A DNA stretch of 35,605 bases from Streptomyces cellulosae. GTDB lineage: Bacteria > Actinomycetota > Actinomycetes > Streptomycetales > Streptomycetaceae. The notes under the pieces are model-generated. The model saw nothing but the letters and a program-made list of their open reading frames with translations, was not told the origin of the DNA and searched no databases. The DNA lies in contig NZ_JOEV01000061.1 in assembly GCF_000721105.1 (NCBI RefSeq), positions 1 through 35,605 on the forward strand. Direction: 5' to 3'. Position numbers and translations under genes: made by a program. Below are positions 14,734 to 21,718 of this stretch, in pieces; positions within the stretch are counted from its first letter, which is position 1; every line of letters starts with the position of its first letter.

Positions 14734-17156
14734 CGGGCGGGCTCCTCGGCGACGGTCTGCGGTATCCGGGTGTCGATCCGGTCCCGTTCCGGCATGCGCG
14801 TGTCGATCCGGTCCCGTTCCGGCATGCGCGTGTCGATCCGGTCCCGTTCCGGCATGCGCGTGCCGATCCGCTCGCGCTGCTGCCGGACGCGGTCGACCGT
14901 GTGCTCGCGGTGGGCCCGCATCTGCGCGGCCGTCTTCAACAGCATCTCGTCGTACTCCGCGACCGGGTCCGAGCCGAGGACGATGGCACCGCCCGCGCCC
15001 AGCCGCATCAGCCCGTCGGCGAGTACGGCCGTACGGATCACGATGCTGAGGTCGGCGCCGCCGCCGCACCCCAGGTAGCCGAGGGCCCCGGAGTAGACGC
15101 CCCGGGCCTCGGTCTCCAGCGAGTCGATGATCTCCATCGTCCGCTGCTTCGGCGCGCCGGTCATCGAGCCGCCGGGGAAGCAGGCGCGTACGCAGTCCAC
15201 CGCGTCCGTGCCCTCACGCAGCCGGCCCTGGACGGTGGAGACCAGCTGGTGCACGGTGGCGTACGTCTCGGTGGCCATCAACCGGGGGACGCGTACCGTC
15301 CCGGTCCGGCAGACCCGGCCGAGGTCGTTGCGGAGCAGGTCCACGATCATCAGGTTCTCGGCGCGGGTCTTGGCGTCCGCCGCCAGTGCGTCCCTGAGCC
15401 GGGCGTCCTCCTCGGGCCCGTCGCCGCGCGGCGCGGTGCCCTTGATGGGTCTGGCCTCGGCGACCCCGTCCGGGCTGATCCGCAGGAAACGCTCGGGGGA
15501 GGAGCCGGCCACCTCGAGGTCCTTGAACCTCAGGAAGGCCCCGTACGGCGCCGGGTTGACGCGGCGCAGGACGCGGTAGAAGTCGTAGGCGTCGGACGGG
15601 GCGGGTAAACGGGCGGCGTCGGTCAGACAGACCTCGTAGCTGGTGCCGGCGTGAAGTTCCCGTTGACAGGCCTCGATGTCCGCGAGGTACGTCGCCCGGT
15701 CGCGCACCAGCCAGGGCTCGGCGGCCAGGAGGTCCGCCTCGGGGGCCGGCACGGACCGCGACGGCACCTCGGCGGCCGGGCTCGTGCCGACGCCCACGCA
15801 GGTGAGTCGGGCGAGTGTGTCCTCCAGCCAGTCCGTGGCCTCCCGCGCGGCCTGCGGGGTGTCCTCCGCCACGCAGACCGCGTAGGTGAAGCCCCCCTGG
15901 TGGTCGACCGCGATCAGCCGGTCGGCGAACAGCCAGCAGGCGTCCGGCAGTTCGGACGAGTGCCGGTTCGGTGAACCGCAGTCGGCCTTCGTCTCGTAGC
16001 CGAAGTAGCCGACGTAACCGCCGGTGAAGTCGAAGGGCAGCCCCGTGGCGTCCACGCGCCGGTTCGCCAACTGCCGCTTGAGATAGTCGAACACGCTCGC
16101 CGTGACCTTGCGCGGCGGTCTCCCCGCCCGCTCGATCTCGCAGCGTCCGGTCCCGACGTCGTACCGCACGAACTCCGAGAGCGGCCCGCTGTCGTCCCCG
16201 AAGAACGAGAACCGCGACCGGCCCGGTTCGACCAGCGAGCTGTCCAGCCAGAACGCCCGCTCGGAAGAGGCGTACATCCGCGTGAAGGCCGCCTCCGCGT
16301 CGACCGCGCCGGCGAGACGGCGGGTGTGCAGCCGGTAGACGGGACCCCCAGAGCGCCGGGGGCGGGGAATGGTGACGGGGGAGGGCGACGGGGTTTCCGT
16401 GGCCGACGGAGATCCCGTGGCCGAGAGTGCCTCTGTGGCCGACGGGGTTTGCGTGACTGCGAGTGCCTCTGTGGCCGACGGGCTTTCCATGGCCGATGGT
16501 GTCGCGGTGGCCGTCGGGCGGGGGATCGCCCCCTTGGCCGGGGGCACGGCGGTGTTCTTCGCCCGCAGCTTGCGGGCCCGGTCCGCCGTGAGGTTGCGGA
16601 AGTTCACGAGCATGCGGTGGCCGTACTCGGTCAGGACGGACTCCGGGTGGAACTGCAGGCCCCACAGGGGCCGGGTGCGGTGCCGCAGCCCCATCAGCAC
16701 ACCGTCCTCGGCCCACGCGGTGGCCTGAAGGGTGTCGGGGAGCGGCTCGCGCACGGCCAGCGAGTGGTAGCGGACACCGGTGAAGTGCTGCGGCACCCCC
16801 TGGAACAGGTCCCGCCCGTCATGCCGTACGGAGGTCAGATGCCCGTGCCGGGGCTCCGGGGCCGGTGCCACCCGGCCGCCCTCCGCGAGGGCGATGCCCT
16901 GGTGTCCCAGGCAGACGCCGAGGACGGGCACCGGAGACTCGGCCAGCAAGCGGGCGCTGATGCCGAAGTCGCGGGTCTGCGCCGGGTGCCCCGGGCCCGG
17001 CGACACCACCACGTTGTCGAATTCCGCAAGATCCGGAATCGAGGCCGCGGGGGCGTCATTGACGATCACCACCGGCTCCTCGCCGTTGACCTCGGCGATC
17101 AGCTGGAACAGGTTGTACGTGTACGAGTCGTAATTGTCGATGAGCAGGGTCTTCAC
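14730..17156 (-). CDS. pabAB: Fused aminodeoxychorismate synthase PabA-PabB
   Basis: An 808-residue fusion that makes 4-amino-4-deoxychorismate from chorismate and glutamine. Residues 1-190 are a class I glutamine amidotransferase: LLIDNYDSYTYNLFQ, nucleophile Cys in GVCLGHQGIAL, His/Glu in FHPESVLTEYG. A Ser/Ala/Thr/Pro linker (about 200-275) leads to the chorismate-binding domain. There ARPIKGTAPRG carries the Lys of PabB enzymes (anthranilate synthases have PIAGT), supporting PABA rather than anthranilate synthesis. GGSMTGAPKQRTMEII is also family-typical. The C-terminus bears a unique 10-residue repeat (MPERDRIDTR, three identical DNA copies). Leucine codon 517 (15608-15606) is TTA, which in Streptomyces needs the bldA tRNA. 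The start is GTG at 17156 with a near-perfect GGGAGGTG. Similar fusions serve antibiotic pathways such as candicidin. Confidence 0.93.
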   Translation of the reverse strand: MKTLLIDNYDSYTYNLFQLIAEVNGEEPVVIVNDAPAASIPDLAEFDNVVVSPGPGHPAQTRDFGISARLLAESPVPVLGVCLGHQGIALAEGGRVAPAPEPRHGHLTSVRHDGRDLFQGVPQHFTGVRYHSLAVREPLPDTLQATAWAEDGVLMGLRHRTRPLWGLQFHPESVLTEYGHRMLVNFRNLTADRARKLRAKNTAVPPAKGAIPRPTATATPSAMESPSATEALAVTQTPSATEALSATGSPSATETPSPSPVTIPRPRRSGGPVYRLHTRRLAGAVDAEAAFTRMYASSERAFWLDSSLVEPGRSRFSFFGDDSGPLSEFVRYDVGTGRCEIERAGRPPRKVTASVFDYLKRQLANRRVDATGLPFDFTGGYVGYFGYETKADCGSPNRHSSELPDACWLFADRLIAVDHQGGFTYAVCVAEDTPQAAREATDWLEDTLARLTCVGVGTSPAAEVPSRSVPAPEADLLAAEPWLVRDRATYLADIEACQRELHAGTSYEVCLTDAARLPAPSDAYDFYRVLRRVNPAPYGAFLRFKDLEVAGSSPERFLRISPDGVAEARPIKGTAPRGDGPEEDARLRDALAADAKTRAENLMIVDLLRNDLGRVCRTGTVRVPRLMATETYATVHQLVSTVQGRLREGTDAVDCVRACFPGGSMTGAPKQRTMEIIDSLETEARGVYSGALGYLGCGGGADLSIVIRTAVLADGLMRLGAGGAIVLGSDPVAEYDEMLLKTAAQMRAHREHTVDRVRQQRERIGTRMPERDRIDTRMPERDRIDTRMPERDRIDTRIPQTVAEEPAR
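14771..14860 (-). repeat. Three identical 30-bp tandem repeats in the 3' end of pabAB
   Basis: A 30-bp unit occurs three times without a mismatch (14771-14800, 14801-14830, 14831-14860), with a partial fourth copy to 14870. It encodes the decapeptide MPERDRIDTR in frame, past the end of the conserved chorismate-binding domain. Perfect identity points to recent expansion. Confidence 0.9.
15606..15608 (-). promoter_or_regulatory. TTA leucine codon (bldA-dependent) in pabAB
   Basis: The codon at 15608-15606 reads TTA in the pabAB frame (codon 517; 1548 bases from the GTG start, divisible by 3), within Ala-Ala-Arg-Leu-Pro-Ala. TTA is rare in Streptomyces and its tRNA (bldA) matures late in growth. 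The codon therefore ties PABA synthesis to development. I noticed no other in-frame TTA in this operon. Confidence 0.85.
16425..16482 (-). repeat. Degenerate repeats encoding the PabA-PabB linker
   Basis: A 22-bp stretch at 16425-16446 recurs at 16461-16482 (spacing 36 bp) within a wider run of degenerate copies (about 16390-16510). They encode a Pro/Ser/Ala/Thr/Glu linker with PSATEAL-like units between the two enzyme domains. Confidence 0.7.
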
Positions 17157-17186
17157 CCGCCCACCTCCCTTGCGTCGTTCTCTGGC

Positions 17187-17765
17187 CTACGCGGTCCGTT
17201 TGTGCCGTCCGCGAAGCGCCTGGAGCGGTGGATACAGCCATTTCTTGAAGAAACGCTGAAGGCGCGGCATCAGAATCCAGGTGACAAGAGCCGTCACGCA
17301 CAGGCACAACAGCAGCGTACGAATGAACGGATTGAGGTCACCGAGATAGGGCAACGCGATCATATTGAACAGCAGCACCGGCGGGAACACGGCGCTCATA
17401 TTCACGAACCACAGTTTCCATTTCGACGGCGGGGTCGGCGGTGCGGCGGGCCGGCCGGTCTGGGCGTCGAACCACGCTTTCGCGCCCCGGACGCTCCGGC
17501 GGCCCGTCTGCCGGGCGACCTGCTCCGCGCGGATGTCCCACTGCTTGCGAGCGGTGGAGTTCTCCCAGGCCAGAGCGGTTCCTTCGCTGGCGAAGCGATA
17601 GACGACATGCCACTCCGCCTCTCCGTCGACAAGAACGCCACCCCCAAGGAAGCCCGGCTGCTGCGCGCTGGCGGCCAGCATGGCCCACCCCCAGGAGTGG
17701 AAGTCACCCTCGTGGCCCGGCACCACGTGATAGGCCACGGTGACGGTGACGGGATTACTGGTCAC
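17187..17765 (-). CDS. Antibiotic-biosynthesis-monooxygenase (ABM) domain protein with C-terminal membrane helices
   Basis: About 192 residues from a GTG at 17765. The N-terminal 95 residues form a ferredoxin-like ABM domain (VTVTVAYHVVPGHEGDFHSW, then WHVVYRFASEGTALAWENST). After a Pro-rich linker come two hydrophobic segments (NMSAVFPPVLLFNMIALPYL and a Leu-rich stretch TLLLCLCVTALVTWILM), ending in a basic tail (GRHKRTA). This ABM-plus-two-helices design is widespread and uncharacterised; ABM domains elsewhere oxidise aromatics without cofactors or act on reactive species. It leads the PABA operon, 30 bp before pabAB, and faces the DUF3050 gene across 207 bp. The start is uncertain: the Shine-Dalgarno is weak and the frame stays open upstream to 17936, but the domain begins right after this GTG. 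Confidence 0.75.
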   Translation of the reverse strand: MTSNPVTVTVAYHVVPGHEGDFHSWGWAMLAASAQQPGFLGGGVLVDGEAEWHVVYRFASEGTALAWENSTARKQWDIRAEQVARQTGRRSVRGAKAWFDAQTGRPAAPPTPPSKWKLWFVNMSAVFPPVLLFNMIALPYLGDLNPFIRTLLLCLCVTALVTWILMPRLQRFFKKWLYPPLQALRGRHKRTA

Positions 17766-17972
17766 GCTGTCGAGTACGCACCGGAGGCAGAGGCCGTTCA
17801 AGTATTCAACGAAGTTTTTCGGTTGTCCGGAACGTGACTTTTTATGGCTCTTTCTGGCCCCTTGGGCTCTTGTGTCGAGGTGTACTGCAGGTAACTTCCA
17901 TCGAATACCCGGAAGCGCTTGCCGGGAAGTCGCCAAAGCTGCACGATCGCTCTTCCCGACCTAAGGAGTTCC
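17766..17972. promoter_or_regulatory. Divergent regulatory region between PABA operon and DUF3050 gene
   Basis: This 207-bp spacer is clearly richer in A/T than its surroundings (runs such as TTTTTATGG and AAGTTTTTC near 17810-17845), as expected for promoters. It must hold start signals for both the operon and the divergent oxygenase gene. A small inverted repeat CTTCC-N11-GGAAG lies near 17896-17916. I could not assign specific -10/-35 boxes with confidence. Confidence 0.5.
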
Positions 17973-18761
17973 ATGTCCAGGTACGACTGGAACATGCGCC
18001 ACGAGGGAATCGACCGGGCCCGGGCCGAGATCGAACCCGTGCGAAAGGAAGTCACCGCTCATCCCCTTTACCAGCGGATAAACAGCCCAGCACGCATGGC
18101 GACGTTCATGAACCACCACGTGTTCGCCGTATGGGACTTCATGTCCCTGCTCAAGTCCCTGCAACGCGAACTGACCTGCGTCGACGTCCCCTGGGTGCCA
18201 CGCGGCTCGGACGTGAGCCGGCGGCTGATCAACGCCATCGTGCTGGTGGAGGAGAGCGACGAGCTGAACGGTGGCTTCACCAGCCACTTCGAGCTGTACC
18301 GCGCCGCCATGGCCGAGGCGTCGGCCGACACCGCCCCCATCGACACGTTCCTCGCGCTGATCGCCGAGGGCCACGACGTCTCCGCGGCGCTCCGGGTCGC
18401 CCAAGTACCCGCCCCCGCCGCCGAGTTCGTCCGCACGACCTTCACGATCATCGCCGACCGGCCCCTGCACTGCCGTGCCGCCGCCTTCGCCTTCTCCCGC
18501 GAGGACCTCATCCCGGACATGTTCGACCAGGTCATCAAGAAGGAGGGCACCGACCGTTTCCCCCTCTTCTGCGACTACCTCGCCCGCCACATCGAGGTCG
18601 ACGGCGAGGAGCACACCCCCATGGCCATGCAGATGGTCGCCGACCTCTGCGGCACGGACGACATCCGCTGGCGGGAGGCCGTCGAGACGGCGAACCTCGC
18701 GCTGGAGGCGAGGCTGCGGCTGTGGGACGGGATCACGGCGGCCATGGAGGGTGAGGGGTGA
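17973..18761 (+). CDS. DUF3050-type heme-oxygenase-like diiron protein
   Basis: A 262-residue all-helical protein that I recognise as DUF3050, part of the heme-oxygenase-like diiron oxidase/oxygenase (HDO) fold. Possible metal ligands: His30, Glu93/Glu94 and Glu97, His105 (in [14 protein letters not shown]), and His206-Asp210-His214 ([10 protein letters not shown]), which fits the H-x3-D-x3-H pattern of HDO helix 6. HDO enzymes use O2 for N-oxygenation, C-C cleavage or desaturation in natural-product pathways. The ATG at 17973 has AAGGAG 4 nt upstream and is clearly better than the earlier in-frame start. The gene is divergent from the PABA operon, so it may oxidise the amine or carboxyl end of a PABA derivative. 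The substrate is unknown. Confidence 0.78.
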   Translation: MSRYDWNMRHEGIDRARAEIEPVRKEVTAHPLYQRINSPARMATFMNHHVFAVWDFMSLLKSLQRELTCVDVPWVPRGSDVSRRLINAIVLVEESDELNGGFTSHFELYRAAMAEASADTAPIDTFLALIAEGHDVSAALRVAQVPAPAAEFVRTTFTIIADRPLHCRAAAFAFSREDLIPDMFDQVIKKEGTDRFPLFCDYLARHIEVDGEEHTPMAMQMVADLCGTDDIRWREAVETANLALEARLRLWDGITAAMEGEG

Positions 18762-18766
18762 CGGAC

Positions 18767-18790
18767 GAGGCGAGGACGAACGTACGCCTC
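18767..18790. terminator. Possible bidirectional terminator hairpin
   Basis: GAGGCG (18767-18772) pairs with CGCCTC (18785-18790) across a 12-nt loop. It fills the 30-bp gap between the DUF3050 gene and the convergent transporter gene. The stem is short and there is no U-tract. Confidence 0.35.
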
Positions 18791-18791
18791 C

Positions 18792-19631
18792 TCACCCCGC
18801 ATCGGCGGCCACCGCTGCCGGTGCCTCTCCGAACCTGGCCAGTGCCAACGCCCCGACGACGGCGACCAGGAACCCCAGTACCGCCACCCACCCCAGGCCC
18901 TCCCGGGTGCGGTCACCGAGCCAGATCACACCCACCGCCGCCGGACCGACCGTCTCGCCGATCACCAGGCCGGCGGTGGCGGCCGTGACCGAGCCCGCGC
19001 GCAGCCCCGAGGTCAGGGACAGGAACGCCGCCGCGCCGCCCAGCAGCAGGGCGTACGCCGACGGATCCCGTAGCAGGTCGAGAAGCGCGACCGAGTCGAT
19101 CAGCCGCACCGCCACCTCGACCACCCCGAACCCGACCCCGGCCGCCAGTCCGAGCGCTCCGGCCCGCCCCCGCTGCGGCAGCCTTCCTCCGGCGAGTCCG
19201 AACAGCAGCACCACGAGCGCGACGACGAGCAATGCGTACGGCAGTGCCGTAGGGCCGCCGAGGTCCCCCTCCGTGCCGGCCGCGACGCCGAGCAGTGCGA
19301 GCCCCGCGCACACCACCCCCACGGCACCCCACTCCCGCCCGCTCAGCCGCACCCGCAGCAGCCGCGCCGCGACCACCGCCGTCACCGCGACACTGGACGC
19401 GAGGGCCGCCCCGACGGCATAGATCGGGACCGACCGCAACGCGGCGACCTGGAAAAGGAAACCGAGCCCGTCCAACGCCAGCCCCACCACGTACCGCCAC
19501 TGCCGGACAGCCCGCAGCAGCAGCGCCGCCTCCCCGCCCCCGCCTCCCACGGTGTCCGCCGCCCGCGCCGCCATCGCCTGCAACACCGTCGCCGTACCGA
19601 AACAGACCGCGGCGCCGAGGGCGCACACCAT
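18792..19631 (-). CDS. DMT/EamA-superfamily membrane transporter
   Basis: About 279 residues with roughly ten hydrophobic helices and no large soluble domain. The helix pattern and short loops (small-residue-rich segments such as VCALGAAVCFGTATVLQAMA and AGLVIGETVGPAAVGVIWLG) fit the drug/metabolite transporter group. The substrate is unknown. It could export a product of the neighbouring PABA cluster, but its opposite orientation to the DUF3050 gene means this is only a guess. The start is uncertain: the ATG at 19631 was chosen, but the first helix would be better completed from the in-frame GTG at 19643. Neither has a clear Shine-Dalgarno. A run of 14-bp repeats lies just upstream. Confidence 0.72.
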   Translation of the reverse strand: MVCALGAAVCFGTATVLQAMAARAADTVGGGGGEAALLLRAVRQWRYVVGLALDGLGFLFQVAALRSVPIYAVGAALASSVAVTAVVAARLLRVRLSGREWGAVGVVCAGLALLGVAAGTEGDLGGPTALPYALLVVALVVLLFGLAGGRLPQRGRAGALGLAAGVGFGVVEVAVRLIDSVALLDLLRDPSAYALLLGGAAAFLSLTSGLRAGSVTAATAGLVIGETVGPAAVGVIWLGDRTREGLGWVAVLGFLVAVVGALALARFGEAPAAVAADAG

Positions 19632-19656
19632 TCCAAAGAGCACGAAGTGACTGTAG

Positions 19657-19726
19657 GGGAGCGATGTGCGGGGAGCCATGTGCAGGGGGCCACGTGCAGG
19701 GAGCCATGTGCAGGGAGCCATGGGGA
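19657..19726. repeat. Five 14-bp tandem repeats upstream of the transporter gene
   Basis: Units related to GGGAGCCATGTGCA occur head to tail at 19657, 19671, 19685, 19699 and 19713; the third and fourth boundaries are exact and mismatches are few. They occupy the 5' region of the minus-strand transporter gene, where the leader or promoter should be. Each copy offers a spurious ATG on either strand, which inflates start-site predictions. Confidence 0.8.
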
Positions 19727-19839
19727 GGCCGGCGAGCGGCGGCCCGCCCGAGCGCGCCCTCTCACCGTTTCCCTAAACTGTCCGCAGGACGTCGAACACG
19801 GGGCGCACACCGGGCCCGGCTCAAGGGGGAGACACGGAC

Positions 19840-20217
19840 ATGGCGGACGCACGTCGGCAACTTCGCTCCGGAACGGTCGCGCTCGGCGGCGTGGGACTGC
19901 TCGCCGCGGCCCTGACAGCCTGTTCCTCGGACCCCGACAAGCGCTGCGTCGACCGCGACAGTTACACCCTCGGCAAGGGGTACCAGGTCGTCGCCGACAA
20001 GAACTGCAAGTCCTCCACCAGGATCAACGCCGCCTACTACTACGGCGGCAAGAAGAAGAACGGTTGGGTCAGGGACGGCTCCTTCACCAAGTCCGGCAAG
20101 AAGTCCGGCTCGGGCAGCTCCAGCAGCGGTGGCGGGGGCGGTGGCGTCGACCGGGGCGGCTTGGGCAGCGGCGGCGGCGACGGTGACGGCGGGGGCGGGA
20201 AGAGCTCCGGCGGCTGA
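19840..20217 (+). CDS. Small lipoprotein with Lys/Gly-rich tail
   Basis: A 125-residue protein with a lipoprotein signal peptide (basic start, hydrophobic core VALGGVGLLAAALTAC, lipobox LTAC at about residue 28). The mature part has two further cysteines (KRCVDRDSY and ADKNCKSS), which could pair, then a short YYYGGKKK segment. It ends in a low-complexity Ser/Gly/Asp tail of about 45 residues. The ATG at 19840 has GGGGGAG upstream. It precedes a YgiC-like ATP-grasp gene on the same strand. In E. coli the YgiB lipoprotein precedes YgiC, so the pairing itself is the best hint of function; no sequence similarity to YgiB can be claimed beyond the Cys-Asp-Ser-Tyr region. Confidence 0.8.
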   Translation: MADARRQLRSGTVALGGVGLLAAALTACSSDPDKRCVDRDSYTLGKGYQVVADKNCKSSTRINAAYYYGGKKKNGWVRDGSFTKSGKKSGSGSSSSGGGGGGVDRGGLGSGGGDGDGGGGKSSGG

Positions 20218-20289
20218 CAGGGACCGGACGGCCCCGCCGCAACGTTCCGCCCACCCACGTCACCGCGGCCCTCCCGCGTCACCACGGCC

Positions 20290-20436
20290 GGCCGCAGTAG
20301 TTGTCGCCGTGCGGTCGGTGTCACCGCGTCCGGCCGTAGTAGTTGTCGCCGTGCGGTCGGTGTCACCGCCGTCCGGCCGTAGTAGTCGTCGCAGTGCGGC
20401 CCGCGGCACCGCCGTCCAGTCGTAGTTGTCGCCGTC
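20290..20436. repeat. 42-43-bp tandem repeats between lipoprotein and ATP-grasp genes
   Basis: Three near-identical units begin at 20290, 20332 and 20375, each with the core GTAGTTGTCGCCGTGCGGTC or a close variant, and a degenerate fourth begins near 20418. They occupy most of the 268-bp spacer 20218-20485. No promoter or hairpin terminator was identified among them. Confidence 0.8.
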
Positions 20437-20485
20437 CTGCCCGCCCGCCCCGCACACCCGTCGAGCGCACCTCAGGGAACCCCGC

Positions 20486-21697
20486 GTGGAACGCCACACC
20501 ATCGAGCCCCGCCCCGGCTGGCAGCAGACCGTCGAGGCGCAGGGGCTCGTCTACCCGCTCACCCGCTACCCCGACGACTCGCTGCGCCCCTACTGGGACG
20601 AGAGCGCGTACTACGCCTTCACACTCCCCGAGGTCGAGGCCCTGGAGCAGGTCGTCGAGGAACTGCACGGCATGTGCCTCGCGGCGGCGGACCACATCGT
20701 CACCGCCGGCCGCTTCGCCGACCTCGGCATCACCGACCCGCGGGTGGCCGAGGCGGTCGCCGAGGCCTGGCGCCGCCGCGCCGAACTCCCGTCCGTGTAC
20801 GGCCGTTTCGACCTCCGCTACGACGGCAGTGGCCCGGCGAAGCTGCTGGAGTACAACGCCGACACCCCCACCTCCCTCGTTGAGGCCGCCTCGCCCCAGT
20901 GGTTCTGGATGGAGGAACGCTTCCCCGGTGCCGACCAGTGGAACTCCCTCCACGAACGCCTCGTGGCCGCCTGGCAGAAGCAGGCGGCCCTCCTCCCGCC
21001 CGGCAACCCCCTCTACTTCGCGCACTCCTCCGCCGACGAACTCGGCGAGGACCTGATGACGGTCGCCTACCTCAAGGAGACCGCCGAGCAGGCGGGCCTG
21101 GACACCGACTGGATCTCGATGGAGGAGATCGGCTGGGACCCGCTGTCCGGCCGCTTCGTCGACAACCAACTCCGTTTCATCCGCAGCTGCTTCAAGCTCT
21201 ATCCCTGGGAGTGGCTCACCACCGACCGCTTCGCCGGCCACGTCCTGGACACCCTCGACAACGGCGGCGGCACCGGCAGCACCCTGTGGATCGAACCGGC
21301 CTGGAAGATGCTCCTGAGCAACAAGGCACTGCTCGCCATCCTCTGGGAGCTGTATCCGGGCCACCCGAACCTCCTCGCCGCCCACCTCGACGGTCCGCGG
21401 GAACTGGCACGGACGACCGGTTACGTCGCCAAACCCCTCCTGGGTCGAGAGGGCGCGGGGGTGACGATCCACCAGCCGAACACCTCGGGCCCCGCCCCCG
21501 CCCTGCGTGAAGAGCCCGCCCTGCGCGAAGAGCCCTGCTGCTACCAGGAGTTGGCCCCCCTGCCCGACTTCGACGGCAACCGAGTGGTCCTCGGCGCCTG
21601 GATCGTCGAGAACGAGTCCGCGGGCCTCGGCATCCGCGAGTCCACCGGCCTGGTCACGGACGAGTACGCCCGCTTCCTGCCCCATCTGATCCGCTGA
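20486..21697 (+). CDS. Glutathionylspermidine-synthase-like ATP-grasp protein (YgiC family)
   Basis: A 403-residue protein matching the synthetase domain of glutathionylspermidine synthase and the stand-alone YgiC/YjfC group. Recognisable parts: FDLRYDGSGPAKLLEYNADT with the characteristic YNADTPTSL, LWIEPAWKMLLSNKALL, and the C-terminal KPLLGREGAGV and GAWIVENESAGLGIRES that contribute ATP/Mg binding. The family ligates a carboxylate to an amine using ATP; the stand-alone members have no settled substrate. The start is the GTG at 20486 (AGGGA 7 nt upstream); the frame is open back to 20426 through repeat DNA. An Ala/Pro/Glu repeat (ALREEP twice) sits near residue 345. It is probably functionally linked to the lipoprotein before it, and ends 21 bp from the convergent rocD. 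Confidence 0.88.
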   Translation: MERHTIEPRPGWQQTVEAQGLVYPLTRYPDDSLRPYWDESAYYAFTLPEVEALEQVVEELHGMCLAAADHIVTAGRFADLGITDPRVAEAVAEAWRRRAELPSVYGRFDLRYDGSGPAKLLEYNADTPTSLVEAASPQWFWMEERFPGADQWNSLHERLVAAWQKQAALLPPGNPLYFAHSSADELGEDLMTVAYLKETAEQAGLDTDWISMEEIGWDPLSGRFVDNQLRFIRSCFKLYPWEWLTTDRFAGHVLDTLDNGGGTGSTLWIEPAWKMLLSNKALLAILWELYPGHPNLLAAHLDGPRELARTTGYVAKPLLGREGAGVTIHQPNTSGPAPALREEPALREEPCCYQELAPLPDFDGNRVVLGAWIVENESAGLGIRESTGLVTDEYARFLPHLIR

Positions 21698-21718
21698 GGC
21701 CCCGCCTCGGAGCGTTCC

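Noticed and set aside
14771..14860. CRISPR-like or regulatory repeat
   Set aside because: The repeats lie in frame within the pabAB coding sequence and encode a decapeptide repeat.
14730..17156. Anthranilate synthase for tryptophan biosynthesis
   Set aside because: The chorismate-binding domain has PIKGT rather than PIAGT, a pabC-like gene is in the operon, and no trp genes are nearby.
17766..17972. Coding extension of the ABM gene to 17936
   Set aside because: The open frame runs through the A/T-rich intergenic region toward the divergent DUF3050 gene, and the domain begins at the GTG at 17765.
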